The notes: a model not told the origin generated them from the sequence alone. A stretch of 8,018 nucleotides of DNA from Chloroflexota bacterium (GCA_016200765.1 JACQEC010000073.1:1-8018); one strand, 5' to 3'; counted from the stretch's first letter, positions 1 through 6,606 are shown. Translations and numbers: made by a program.

Positions 1-165
1 TCCGCCGACCATCTCCCTCAGATGGCGGGCACTGAGGTGCTCGCCTTGCAGATAATCCGTCACGCTGTCATGGCACACGCCGTCTAGGTGCTCTGCGAGG
101 TGTGTGCCTGTGAAGTTGGCGACCGTACTGATGAGATACTCGACATATTGAAGTTTGGTAATCAT
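1..165 (-). CDS. DDE transposase, N-terminal 55 residues (cut by window edge)
   Basis: On the minus strand an ATG at 165 opens a frame that stays open to position 1, giving 55 residues that begin MITKLQYVEYLIST and continue with NFTGTHLAEHLDGV and HDSVTDYL. This N-terminal pattern (a short helical segment, then 'T-x-LAEHL-x-GV-x-HD-x-V-x-DYL') is one I recognise from IS4/IS701-like DDE transposases common in Cyanobacteria and Chloroflexota; the family name is from memory, not a search. The catalytic DDE residues would lie to the left of the window and cannot be checked. The ATG is preferred because the family usually starts 'MITK' or similar. No strong Shine-Dalgarno precedes it, as is common for transposases. 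It lies 9 nt downstream of the stop of the minus-strand ORF at 175-462. I am fairly sure of a transposase, less sure of the exact family and of its being intact. Confidence 0.75.
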   Translation of the reverse strand, partial: MITKLQYVEYLISTVANFTGTHLAEHLDGVCHDSVTDYLQGEHLSARHLREMVGG

Positions 166-210
166 AGCTGCATCTTACCATGCGACTTGCTCAAGCGAAA
201 GTCCTAAGCC
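1..210 (-). mobile_element. Putative insertion sequence, transposase-upstream end
   Basis: The transposase must belong to an element whose upstream end lies to the right of 165. The minus-strand sequence starting near 210 reads GGCTTAGGACTTTCGC, which resembles (from memory) the TTAGGACTTACGC-type ends of many cyanobacterial and related insertion sequences. A subterminal hairpin lies at 184-203: GACTT and GC arms pair with GC and AAGTC around a TCAA loop, with a two-base bulge. The other end is outside the window, so neither the matching inverted repeat nor a target duplication can be seen. The boundary at 210 is an inference and could be off by tens of bases. Confidence 0.4.
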
Positions 211-462
211 TCTATCCAACTCTGGTTGCGGTAGAGGCTCTTTTGTTCCATGAAACGCACGATGGATCTGACCACGCTCGACTTGACAGAGGCAATCACT
301 GAAGAGTTTGAGGTACGCTTCCAGGCGCTGGCCTTCCGCGTAGACGAAGCCAATGACTTGACGGCGGACGCGGATCGCGCAGTCCACGGATAAATCGAAG
401 GGTGATGGCTGTGCTACCAGCGCTTGAATCTTCAGCAAATCTTTATCTTTTCTTTGGATCAT
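175..462 (-). CDS. Small hypothetical protein, probably 3'-truncated by the adjacent insertion sequence
   Basis: This minus-strand frame encodes 95 residues starting MIQRKDKDLLKIQ and ending LGLSLEQVAW. I do not recognise the family. The middle (about residues 24-84) has codons rich in third-position G and C (for example GTC, CGC, TTC, TAC, CTC) and a plausible globular composition with two cysteines, so it is probably translated or recently was. An in-frame TGA lies eight codons upstream of the ATG at 462. GAGG sits directly against that ATG, too close for a normal ribosome binding site, so a later start is possible. The last 11 codons fall inside the proposed end of the insertion sequence (near 210) and are lower in GC3, so the natural C-terminus is probably lost. 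Divergent from the DUF5666 gene across 51 bp. Confidence 0.45.
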   Translation of the reverse strand: MIQRKDKDLLKIQALVAQPSPFDLSVDCAIRVRRQVIGFVYAEGQRLEAYLKLFSDCLCQVERGQIHRAFHGTKEPLPQPELDRGLGLSLEQVAW

Positions 463-484
463 CCTCAGCTGTGCCCGGTAGAAT
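454..484 (+). promoter_or_regulatory. Weak candidate promoter for the DUF5666 gene
   Basis: TAGAAT at 479-484 matches the -10 consensus in five of six positions. TTGGAT at 454-459 is a partial -35, but the spacer is 19 bp, which is long. The site lies in the divergent gap between the minus-strand small ORF and the gene starting at 514, where a promoter is needed. No better pair is visible. Confidence 0.25.
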
Positions 485-513
485 CAATAGTAAATCAATC
501 TATGGAGGGCCAG

Positions 514-1176
514 ATGAAAACCCAATTGTTGTTAGGGCTGATGGGTATCGTCATGGCGGTGGTGCTGACCTTTGGCCTCACGTCCAGCGTGTTGGCCGAT
601 CCGCTAAAGCCGTACGCCGGACCCAAACCTGCTGAGCAAGGCAAGGTGCCAAAAGTTAAGGGCATTGTCACGGCGGTTCAAGCGTCGGTCATTACAGTTT
701 CGACCAAGGAGGGTGACAAGACGGTGGTCACCAGTGCACAGACCGTGTATAGCCGCGAAAAGAACCCTGCTATACTGGCCGATGTAAAGATAGGCAATGT
801 CATCAAGGCAACAGGCACGGTCGGCGCAGACGGCAAGTTCTTAGCCACAACGGTAGAGATCAAGATGCCCGAAGCCGAAGGGCCCGAAGTGGAAGGCACG
901 GTGGCCAAAGTTGATGGCGCGGTTATCTCGCTGACCAGCAAAGATGGTAGCACGAAGATGGTTGTGACCAATGCCCAGACGACGTTCCGCAAAGCGGACC
1001 TGCCTGCCTCAGTAGCCGATGTCAAAGTCGGCGACAAGGTCGAAGCCAAAGGCACCCTGGGCGGCGATGGTCGTCTGACAGCCGAAACACTGAAAGTTGA
1101 AGCGCCGAAAGCGCCGGGGCAGGAAAAGCCACATCCTGAGCCCCATCCTGAAGGCAAGAAGACTCCAAGGCCCTAA
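514..1176 (+). CDS. Secreted protein with two tandem DUF5666 repeats
   Basis: The protein has 220 residues. The ATG at 514 is chosen over an upstream in-frame ATG at 424 because GGAGGG at 504-509 lies 4 nt before it and it opens directly on a signal peptide: MKTQ, a hydrophobic stretch at about 5-27, and a likely cleavage after VLA (residue 28). Residues about 48-115 and 126-195 are two copies of one beta-rich unit of about 70 residues, each with V-x-G-x-V-x-x-V, then VVT-x-AQT, then ADVK-x-G and a GT-x-G-x-DG turn. This is the DUF5666 pattern, a domain of unknown biochemical function found in exported proteins. The tail (196-220) is Pro/His/Lys/Glu-rich (EKPHPEPHPEGKK), a possible linker or metal-binding segment. 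It is followed by its own terminator, so it is probably transcribed alone, although it sits beside a two-component/exporter operon. Domain call good; role unknown. Confidence 0.85.
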   Translation: MKTQLLLGLMGIVMAVVLTFGLTSSVLADPLKPYAGPKPAEQGKVPKVKGIVTAVQASVITVSTKEGDKTVVTSAQTVYSREKNPAILADVKIGNVIKATGTVGADGKFLATTVEIKMPEAEGPEVEGTVAKVDGAVISLTSKDGSTKMVVTNAQTTFRKADLPASVADVKVGDKVEAKGTLGGDGRLTAETLKVEAPKAPGQEKPHPEPHPEGKKTPRP

Positions 1177-1233
1177 GACACAGCAGCACCACGCGACGCC
1201 CCAACAATCAGAGATTAAGCGATGACTCGACCT

Positions 1234-1271
1234 TAAGGCTGTGGCAACGTCCGCAGCCTTATCTTTCGTTT
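1234..1271 (+). terminator. Rho-independent terminator after the DUF5666 gene
   Basis: An 11-bp stem (1234-1244 TAAGGCTGTGG with 1251-1261 CCGCAGCCTTA, one T-G wobble) encloses the six-base loop CAACGT and is followed by the T-rich TCTTTCGTTT at 1262-1271. It lies 57 bp after the DUF5666 stop and just before the promoter of the next operon, so it separates the two transcription units. Confidence 0.8.
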
Positions 1272-1281
1272 GACGCTGCAC

Positions 1282-1290
1282 TGCTATAAT
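1282..1290 (+). promoter_or_regulatory. Extended -10 promoter of the two-component/exporter operon
   Basis: TGCTATAAT is a perfect extended -10 element (TG, one base, TATAAT). A start site near 1297 would give a leader of about 30 nt before the ATG at 1328. TTGACG at 1270-1275 looks like a -35 box but is only 9 bp away, too close to act with this -10. Extended -10 promoters often do without a good -35. It is correctly placed directly after the terminator. Confidence 0.65.
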
Positions 1291-1327
1291 GGGCTGAACG
1301 CAAGTATCTGACGAATGTGGTGCCTTG

Positions 1328-2014
1328 ATGAGCCTCTCACAAAAATTGCGCCTGCTGGTGGTAGACGACGAGCCGACCATTCTCGAGTTTCTCAAGACGG
1401 GCCTCGGCTACGAGGGCTATGAGGTCATGTGCTGCGCCGATGGCCTCGAGGCGCTGCGCCTGGCGCATGAGCACAAGCCTGACCTGATTATTCTCGACGT
1501 GATGCTGCCCCGGCTTGATGGCTTCGCCGTCTGCAAGCGTTTGCGCGCAGCCAGCGACGTGCCGATTATTATGCTCACTGCCAGGGACGAGGTGCCCGAG
1601 CGCGTCACGGGTCTGGAGTTGGGCGCGGATGATTACCTGACCAAGCCGTTCGCCTTTATCGAATTGCTGGCGCGTATGCGCGCCGTGCTGCGGCGGCGTG
1701 GGCTGAGCGCCGAGTCACAGGCGCTACGCTTCGCCGACATCAGCTTGAATCGTGAGACGCGCGAAGTGAGGCGTGGCGAGCGCGCGGTCAACCTCACGCC
1801 CAGAGAGTTCGAACTGCTCGAACTGTTCATGTCGCATCCGCGCCAGGTCTTTGGCCGTGAGGTCATCCTCAATCGCGTGTGGGGTCACGACTACGACGGC
1901 GACACGAACGTGGTCGAGGTGCATATTGGCCATCTGCGCGAGAAGTTAAGCGACCGCCCGCCGCGTCTCTTGCAGACCGTGCACGGCGTCGGCTACGTGT
2001 TGCGCGAGGACTAG
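1328..2014 (+). CDS. OmpR/PhoB-family response regulator
   Basis: A 228-residue cytoplasmic transcription factor, full length for the family. The receiver domain (about 6-120) has the acidic pair D13-D14, the phosphoacceptor D57 in ILDVMLPRLDG, the switch T84 in MLTAR and K106 in LTKPF. The C-terminal winged-helix DNA-binding domain (about 132-226) has the family signatures LTPREFELLELF, the recognition-helix region VVEVHIGHLREKL and the final wing VHGVGYVLR. The start is uncertain by one codon: TTG at 1325 directly precedes ATG at 1328, and only a weak purine run (GTGG) lies upstream; ATG is preferred. The TAG stop is followed at once by the ATG of the sensor kinase, so the pair is translated together and is presumably cognate. 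The regulator probably controls its own operon, including the exporter genes, but no repeat-type operator was found near the promoter. Confidence 0.96.
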   Translation: MSLSQKLRLLVVDDEPTILEFLKTGLGYEGYEVMCCADGLEALRLAHEHKPDLIILDVMLPRLDGFAVCKRLRAASDVPIIMLTARDEVPERVTGLELGADDYLTKPFAFIELLARMRAVLRRRGLSAESQALRFADISLNRETREVRRGERAVNLTPREFELLELFMSHPRQVFGREVILNRVWGHDYDGDTNVVEVHIGHLREKLSDRPPRLLQTVHGVGYVLRED

Positions 2015-3448
2015 ATGCACGCTACCTGGAGCTCGCTTTCGCTGCGCTGGAGACTGACGATTTTCTACATCGGTCTGCTGACTGCGCTGCTCGTCGTGCT
2101 CGGCCTGCTGCTCGACGCACAGTTGAATGGCTTTTTAGTAGATAACACCGCCGAGCGGCTCATCGCGCAGGCGCGGCCGATTCTGGCGCGCTCGCCTGAC
2201 AAACCCAAGGGTAGTGAGCCGGCCTCAAAGGTGCTGGCGCGCATTGCCAAGGATGCGGAGCGCGATCTCAACTCCAAAGACAATGCTGCGTTGGTGCTAG
2301 ATTTGCAGGGCAACGTAATCGTGCCCGAGGAACGCTCACCCGAATCAGCCGTGTTGATAGTGCCTGATCTTGCGGCGTGGCGTCGCGCGGTGGCAGGCGA
2401 AGAAACGCGCCGGGTACTGGATGGACCGAATGGACGCACGCTGGTTGTGATGGTGCCGCTGCGCGAGCGCGGCGAGGTGATTGGCGCGCTGCAACTCAGC
2501 GCGCCGTTTGCCGCGCCCGATGCGCTGCTGGAGTTCGAGCGACGTCTGCTCGCAATCTTGATTGCGGCGGCGGTCGTGCTGGGCACGGTGGCCGGCGTCG
2601 CGCTGACGAGCGCTGCGATTGCGCCACTCGAACGGGTAGTGGCAGCCAGTCGCCAGTTGGCCGCAGGTGATTTGAGTCGGCGTGTCAACTTGCCGCCGCG
2701 CGGCGATGAAATTGGACAGTTGGCGACGACTTTCGATGCGATGGCCGGGAAACTGGAGGCGATGTTCGCCAACCAACGCCAGTTCGTGGCCGATGCCTCG
2801 CACGAACTGCGCACGCCGTTGACGGCGCTGGCCGGTTCGTTGGAGGTGCTGCTACTGGGGCCCGAAGGTGACCCGCAGGCGAGCCAGCGTTTGCTGCGCG
2901 GCTTGCGGCGCGAGGTGCAGCGGCTCATTCGTTTGACCAACGACTTGCTGATGCTGGCCCGCCTGGACGCGCGGCCTGCACCGCGTGTTGAGCGCGTGGA
3001 CTTAGGCGCGCTGGCTCACGAGGTCGTCGCAGGATTGCGACCGCTCGCGCAGGAACGGCAGCTGCTTTGCAACGGCGATGAGCCGGTCGTCGTGCGCGGC
3101 GACCCCGACCAGTTAAAGCGGTTGCTGCTGAATCTCGTGGAGAACGCTATCCACGCAACGCGGCCGGATGGCGGCGAGATCGGGTTGAGCGTCTACACGC
3201 AAGATGGCGTGGCGCACATGCTCGTCGGGGACGATGGCGCGGGCATTGCGCCCGAGGCGCTGCCCCACATCTTCGAGCGCTTCTATCGGGCCGATCAGGC
3301 GCGCGCTAGCGGCGGTAGCGGATTAGGTCTAGCCATCGCGAAAGAGATTGTAAGCGCACATCATGGACGCATTCAGGTCGAAAGCGAGCCGGGGCGCGGC
3401 GCAACCTTTTCGGTGCTGTTGCCCGTCGGCAGAGAGAGAGAGCCATGA
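2015..3448 (+). CDS. Membrane sensor histidine kinase with HAMP domain
   Basis: A 477-residue kinase of the EnvZ/BaeS/CusS-like layout. A first membrane helix lies at about 14-34, an extracytoplasmic sensor region at about 35-175 with no domain I recognise, and a second helix at about 178-203. A HAMP linker follows (about 203-255, with the DEIGQL motif), then the dimerisation domain with H263 in ASHELRTPLT, and an ATPase domain with N box N373-N377 (NLVEN), G1 box D406-G410 (DDGAG), F box F420-F423 and G2 box G433-G438 (GGSGLG). All catalytic motifs are intact. GAGGA at 2006-2010 is a ribosome binding site 4 nt before the ATG, which abuts the regulator's stop codon. The gene ends in a 4-bp ATGA overlap with the membrane fusion protein gene, so translation is coupled. 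The signal is unknown; the neighbours suggest an envelope-stress or toxic-compound stimulus. Confidence 0.96.
   Translation: MHATWSSLSLRWRLTIFYIGLLTALLVVLGLLLDAQLNGFLVDNTAERLIAQARPILARSPDKPKGSEPASKVLARIAKDAERDLNSKDNAALVLDLQGNVIVPEERSPESAVLIVPDLAAWRRAVAGEETRRVLDGPNGRTLVVMVPLRERGEVIGALQLSAPFAAPDALLEFERRLLAILIAAAVVLGTVAGVALTSAAIAPLERVVAASRQLAAGDLSRRVNLPPRGDEIGQLATTFDAMAGKLEAMFANQRQFVADASHELRTPLTALAGSLEVLLLGPEGDPQASQRLLRGLRREVQRLIRLTNDLLMLARLDARPAPRVERVDLGALAHEVVAGLRPLAQERQLLCNGDEPVVVRGDPDQLKRLLLNLVENAIHATRPDGGEIGLSVYTQDGVAHMLVGDDGAGIAPEALPHIFERFYRADQARASGGSGLGLAIAKEIVSAHHGRIQVESEPGRGATFSVLLPVGREREP
3431..3442 (+). repeat. (AG)6 dinucleotide repeat over the kinase end and the next ribosome binding site
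   Basis: Six perfect AG units encode the kinase tail Arg-Glu-Arg-Glu and at the same time supply the purine-rich ribosome binding region of the overlapping membrane fusion protein gene (ATG at 3445). A gain or loss of one unit would change the kinase's last residues and stop position and shift the spacing of the purine tract. At six units it is short for phase variation. Confidence 0.6.
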
Positions 3449-4899
3449 CGAAATATGTCAAACTCTTGCTTTTATTTGTGACGCTGGTGCCGCTAGGCGT
3501 CGTCGGCTACTTCGTCGCGCCCGTTGCACGCGCGACCCCGAGCGCGCCCGCCTACAAACTGGTCGCCGTCAAGCAGGGCGCCATCGTCAGCAAGGTAACC
3601 GCGCCCGGCTCCATCTCGTTCTCGCTCTCCGCCAGCATCACGGCGCGCACCACGGGCGTGTTACAACAACTCAAAGTCACCATCGGGGATAAAGTCAAGG
3701 CCGGGCAAGTCATCGCACAACTGGATACCAGCGCCTTGAGCGGCACCGTCACGCAACTGCAATATAACCTCGCCCAGGCCGAAGCCAAACTGGCGCTCGC
3801 GCAGAAGCCATACAGTGACGAGGACATCGCGCAGGCGCGCGCGGCGGTGCGCAGCGCGGAGGTGGGCGCGCAGAATGCCGAGCAAAACCTGCAAGTGGCG
3901 CAACTGATGGCCACCATCACGCCACAAGACATCGAGAACATGTGGTTTCAAGCGCAATGGTATCAGAACTACTACACCACTACGCTGGCTGCGTTAATCG
4001 CTGATGGCAAGTCCGAGAAGGAAATCGCGGCGCACAAAGACTTGCAGGCCGGCTACAATCAATGGCAAATGTATCAGAAGGCGTACGAAGACAAGGGCAT
4101 CGGCATCATCAAGCAGGAAGTGACACTGCGCTCAGTGCGGAACGCGGTGGATCAGGCCCAGGAATCCTTGCGCCTGGCGCGCAACAAACTGGCGACCGTG
4201 CTGGCGGGGGCGAACTCTGCGGACGTGCAACTGTCCCAGCGCGCGGTGGAGGCGGCGCAGGCTGCGCTTGAAGCCGCGCTCGCCCAGCAGAAGGCCGCCA
4301 CGATTGTTGCGCCCTTCGATGGCACGGTCATCAGCGTGCCGACCCTCGGCCCTGGCGACAGCGTCAGTGGCTCAACCGTGATGGCGACTATCGCTGACCT
4401 GACGAAGATGCAAGTGGACGCGCTGGTCAACGAGATTGACGTGGGGAAAATCGCGCCGCGGCAGGCGGCGAAGATTCGCGTGGATGCCTTTGCGGGCAAG
4501 ATGTTTACCGGCGCGATTGTGCGCATCGCTACCACCGCGACTGTGCAGCAGGGTGTGACGGCGTACGCGACGACTGTGCTGATTGACAAGAGCGATGAAC
4601 TGCTCAAACAGGGCATGACGGCCAGCATCGAGGTGGTGGTCGGTCAGCGCGAGAACGTGCTGGTGGTGCTCAACGAGGCGCTACAGAGCGGGCCAGGCAC
4701 GAGCAAGAGCGTCAAGGTGCCGGATAGCGCAGGCGGCTTCACAACTCGTGCGGTGACGGTTGGTCTGAGCGATGACAAGAACACGGAGATTGTCGAGGGC
4801 TTGCAAGCAGGTGAGCAGGTGGCGATTGTGACGGTTGCGGCGACGAATGATACGAAGGCGAAGCAGCCCCAGCCGCCAGGGCCACAGCCGGGCAAGTGA
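3445..4899 (+). CDS. Membrane fusion protein (HlyD/MacA-type periplasmic adaptor) of an ABC exporter
   Basis: The protein has 484 residues. An N-terminal hydrophobic segment (about 4-28) serves as signal or membrane anchor. The first half of a biotinyl-lipoyl-like domain is at about 45-95 (with TARTTGVLQQLKV and GDKVKAGQVIAQLD). A long alpha-hairpin coiled coil rich in Ala/Gln/Glu follows at about 97-285, then the second lipoyl half at 286-308 (IVAPFDGTVISV). Beta-barrel (about 309-400) and membrane-proximal (about 400-467) domains come next, then a Pro/Gln-rich tail. It should link the downstream permease to the cell surface or outer envelope. The hairpin carries an unusual Trp/Tyr/Gln-rich stretch (about 160-216) where MacA-type adaptors have their TolC-contacting tip. 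No TolC-like gene is present here. The start is fixed by the ATGA overlap with the kinase and an AG-rich ribosome binding site. Family call firm; substrate unknown. Confidence 0.92.
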   Translation: MTKYVKLLLLFVTLVPLGVVGYFVAPVARATPSAPAYKLVAVKQGAIVSKVTAPGSISFSLSASITARTTGVLQQLKVTIGDKVKAGQVIAQLDTSALSGTVTQLQYNLAQAEAKLALAQKPYSDEDIAQARAAVRSAEVGAQNAEQNLQVAQLMATITPQDIENMWFQAQWYQNYYTTTLAALIADGKSEKEIAAHKDLQAGYNQWQMYQKAYEDKGIGIIKQEVTLRSVRNAVDQAQESLRLARNKLATVLAGANSADVQLSQRAVEAAQAALEAALAQQKAATIVAPFDGTVISVPTLGPGDSVSGSTVMATIADLTKMQVDALVNEIDVGKIAPRQAAKIRVDAFAGKMFTGAIVRIATTATVQQGVTAYATTVLIDKSDELLKQGMTASIEVVVGQRENVLVVLNEALQSGPGTSKSVKVPDSAGGFTTRAVTVGLSDDKNTEIVEGLQAGEQVAIVTVAATNDTKAKQPQPPGPQPGK

Positions 4900-4908
4900 G
4901 GTGGGACG

Positions 4909-6117
4909 ATGAACTTGTGGGAAAGCTTGCGCGTTGCATGGGGCGCATTAGCCTCCAACAAACTGCGCGCCTTGCTGACCATGCTCGGCGTTATCATTGG
5001 CGTAGCGGCGGTTATCAGCATGGTGGCGATTGGCGCGGGCGCACAGGAGCGGGTGGCGCGTCAGTTCAAGGCGCTGGGCACCAACCTCCTGTTCGTGCAG
5101 CCGGGCAAGGCCAAACAGGCGGGCGTGGTCGGTGCGGCGGGCAGTGTGCCCCTCACGGAGGAGGATGCGTGGGCCATCGCCGAAGTCAGCAGCGTGCGCG
5201 CGGTCGCGCCGGAGACGGGCAAAGACTTCCAGGTGACCTATGCTAACAAGAATACCAATACGCGCATCACGGGCACCACACCCGAGTTTGCCGCCATCCG
5301 GAACTTCGAGGTGGCGCGTGGGCGCTTCCTCATCCCCTCGGACCTCGAGAACGGGCGCACGGTCGCCGTGCTCGGCGCAGCCATTACGCCCATCCTCTTC
5401 GGCGAAGCCGATCCGTTGGGAGAGACGGTTCGTATCAACAAGATCGAGTTCACGCTGGTGGGTGTGCTGGCCGCGAAAGGCGTGGCGGGCGGCGAGAACC
5501 GCGACGACCAGATCATCGTGCCGCTGACCACGGCGCAGAAGCGTCTGTTCGGCTCGGCCAACCTGCGATTGATCAGTGTGCAGGCGGCCTCGCCTGAGGC
5601 GATGGACGACGCGGCCTTGGACGTGACGGCTATCCTGCGCCGGCGGCATCGGCTGGCAGCCACACAGTCCAACGACTTTGAGATGCGCAATCAGGCCGAC
5701 CTGCTGAGCGCGGCAGAGCAAGCGAGCGGCGCGTTCACCATGTTGCTTGGCAGCGTCGCCGCCGTGTCGCTGCTGGTGGGCGGCATCGGCATAATGAACA
5801 TCATGCTGGTTTCGGTAAGCGAGCGCACACACGAAATCGGTCTGCGCAAAGCCGTGGGCGCCAAGCGGCGCGACATCCTGGCCCAGTTTCTGGTCGAGGC
5901 CATCGTCTTGAGCATGAGCGGCGGCCTTGTGGGCATTGCGGCAGGCATCGGTTTATCGCAAGCCATCAGCGACATGGCAGGCTGGGCGACGCTCGTCTCT
6001 CACGATTCCATCCTGCTCGCTTTTGGCTTTTCGGTAGCGATTGGGCTATTCTTCGGGCTGTATCCTGCGCGCCGCGCGGCGCTACTCAGCCCCATGGACG
6101 CGCTGCGCTATGAGTGA
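4909..6117 (+). CDS. MacB/FtsX-type ABC transporter permease, without an ATPase domain
   Basis: A 402-residue integral membrane protein. One helix lies at about 20-44 (in SNKLRALLTMLGVIIG, the usual MacB-permease opening), an extracytoplasmic MacB core domain at about 45-270, and three helices at about 275-300, 325-352 and 365-387. The FtsX signatures are present: ERTHEIGLRKAVGAKRRDIL (305-324) and the ending GLYPARRAALLSPMDALRYE (383-402). This is the type VII ABC (mechanotransmission) fold, in which paired permeases couple cytoplasmic ATP hydrolysis to work outside the membrane. Full-length MacB has an N-terminal nucleotide-binding domain; this protein does not, and no separate ATPase gene lies on either side. 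GAGGTGG at 4898-4904 precedes the ATG, 9 bp after the membrane fusion protein stop. It is the last gene of the operon. Family call firm; the identity of the ATPase partner and substrate is open. Confidence 0.94.
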   Translation: MNLWESLRVAWGALASNKLRALLTMLGVIIGVAAVISMVAIGAGAQERVARQFKALGTNLLFVQPGKAKQAGVVGAAGSVPLTEEDAWAIAEVSSVRAVAPETGKDFQVTYANKNTNTRITGTTPEFAAIRNFEVARGRFLIPSDLENGRTVAVLGAAITPILFGEADPLGETVRINKIEFTLVGVLAAKGVAGGENRDDQIIVPLTTAQKRLFGSANLRLISVQAASPEAMDDAALDVTAILRRRHRLAATQSNDFEMRNQADLLSAAEQASGAFTMLLGSVAAVSLLVGGIGIMNIMLVSVSERTHEIGLRKAVGAKRRDILAQFLVEAIVLSMSGGLVGIAAGIGLSQAISDMAGWATLVSHDSILLAFGFSVAIGLFFGLYPARRAALLSPMDALRYE

Positions 6118-6135
6118 TCGGAAGGCATGGTGCCC

Positions 6136-6141
6136 TATAAT
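6136..6141 (+). promoter_or_regulatory. Candidate -10 box for the small gene at 6187
   Basis: A perfect TATAAT lies 18 bp past the permease stop and 45 bp before the ATG at 6187. No -35 is convincing at 16-18 bp upstream, where the sequence is the permease's last codons, and the TG of an extended -10 is two bases too far away. I saw no terminator between the permease and this site, so read-through from the upstream operon is also possible. Confidence 0.45.
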
Positions 6142-6186
6142 CTGCGAGAGTGTTGCGTAAAATGATGAGGAAGAACAGCCTATCGT

Positions 6187-6534
6187 ATGGCCCGTAGGGT
6201 ACTCAAAACAAAGACATGGAATGGTAGTCTGGAAGACTATGCGGTGACTGAGCTCCGCTTGGAGCGTCCACGCCGCGGTCCACGTCCTCGTAACCTAATG
6301 AGCCTTCAATCCGTTGACGAGCTTCCACCCTACATCGCTGAGGTGGTGAATGCCGTCGCTGACGGTATCCAGACTACCAGAGAATTTGCCGCACGTCAAC
6401 ACGTATCCATCGGCGCTGCAAGGGAACGGTTCCGCATCGCAAGAAAATTAGGCTGGATACAACTTCGCAATACGGACGATCCAAAGCCGGGGTACTGGTA
6501 TGAACCCAACTACTTAAGGCAATCTACGACTTGA
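6187..6534 (+). CDS. Hypothetical basic protein with a possible winged-helix segment
   Basis: A 115-residue protein that I do not recognise. The N-terminal third is strongly basic (MARRVLK, then RLERPRRGPRPR at about 25-36). From about 46 the sequence looks helical: PPYIAEVVNAVADGI, then TTREFAARQHVSIGAARERFRIARKLGWI at 63-91. This has the spacing of a helix-turn-helix (a helix, a turn at HVS, then a longer basic helix) followed by a short strand and a WYEP-containing wing-like end. A DNA-binding role is plausible but inferred. GAGGAAG at 6167-6173 is 13 nt before the ATG, a long spacing. Codon use is more mixed than in the exporter operon. Its neighbours on the right, a truncated small ORF and a partition locus, suggest it belongs to the accessory or plasmid-like region rather than to the exporter operon. 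Confidence 0.65.
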   Translation: MARRVLKTKTWNGSLEDYAVTELRLERPRRGPRPRNLMSLQSVDELPPYIAEVVNAVADGIQTTREFAARQHVSIGAARERFRIARKLGWIQLRNTDDPKPGYWYEPNYLRQSTT

Positions 6535-6563
6535 GCCGTCGATTACTATTCAACTGGCGGGTC

Positions 6564-6584
6564 GTACTTAACCTCTTTAAGTGC
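6564..6584 (+). other. Hairpin with CCTC loop ahead of the small ORF's ribosome binding site
   Basis: GTACTTAA at 6564-6571 pairs with TTAAGTGC at 6577-6584 (8 bp, one T-G wobble) around the loop CCTCT. No T-run follows, so it is a poor terminator for the gene ending at 6534. The loop's CCTC could pair with GAGG of the strong ribosome binding site at 6595-6599, so it might instead act as a translational control or be an operator-like palindrome. Function is unproven. Confidence 0.3.
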
Positions 6585-6606
6585 TACGCCAAAAGGAGGC
6601 AATCGA

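Noticed and set aside
424..513. In-frame upstream ATG extending the DUF5666 protein by 30 residues
   Set aside because: It has no ribosome binding site and would bury the signal peptide; the ATG at 514 has GGAGGG at good spacing.
678..1157. 159-codon minus-strand frame over the DUF5666 gene
   Set aside because: Shadow of the two repeats; the plus strand has a signal peptide, ribosome binding site and terminator in order.
1270..1290. TTGACG plus TATAAT as a classical -35/-10 promoter
   Set aside because: The spacer is only 9 bp, and TTGACG overlaps the terminator's T-tract; the extended -10 alone is the better explanation.
2065..2940. 291-codon open frame on the minus strand inside the histidine kinase gene
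   Set aside because: Ser/Arg/Ala-rich low-quality composition with no motif; it lies wholly antisense to a kinase with all catalytic boxes, and is a side effect of high GC.
4948..5832. 294-codon open frame on the minus strand inside the permease gene
   Set aside because: His/Arg/Gly-rich sequence with no domain; the plus-strand permease is clearly coding across the whole stretch.
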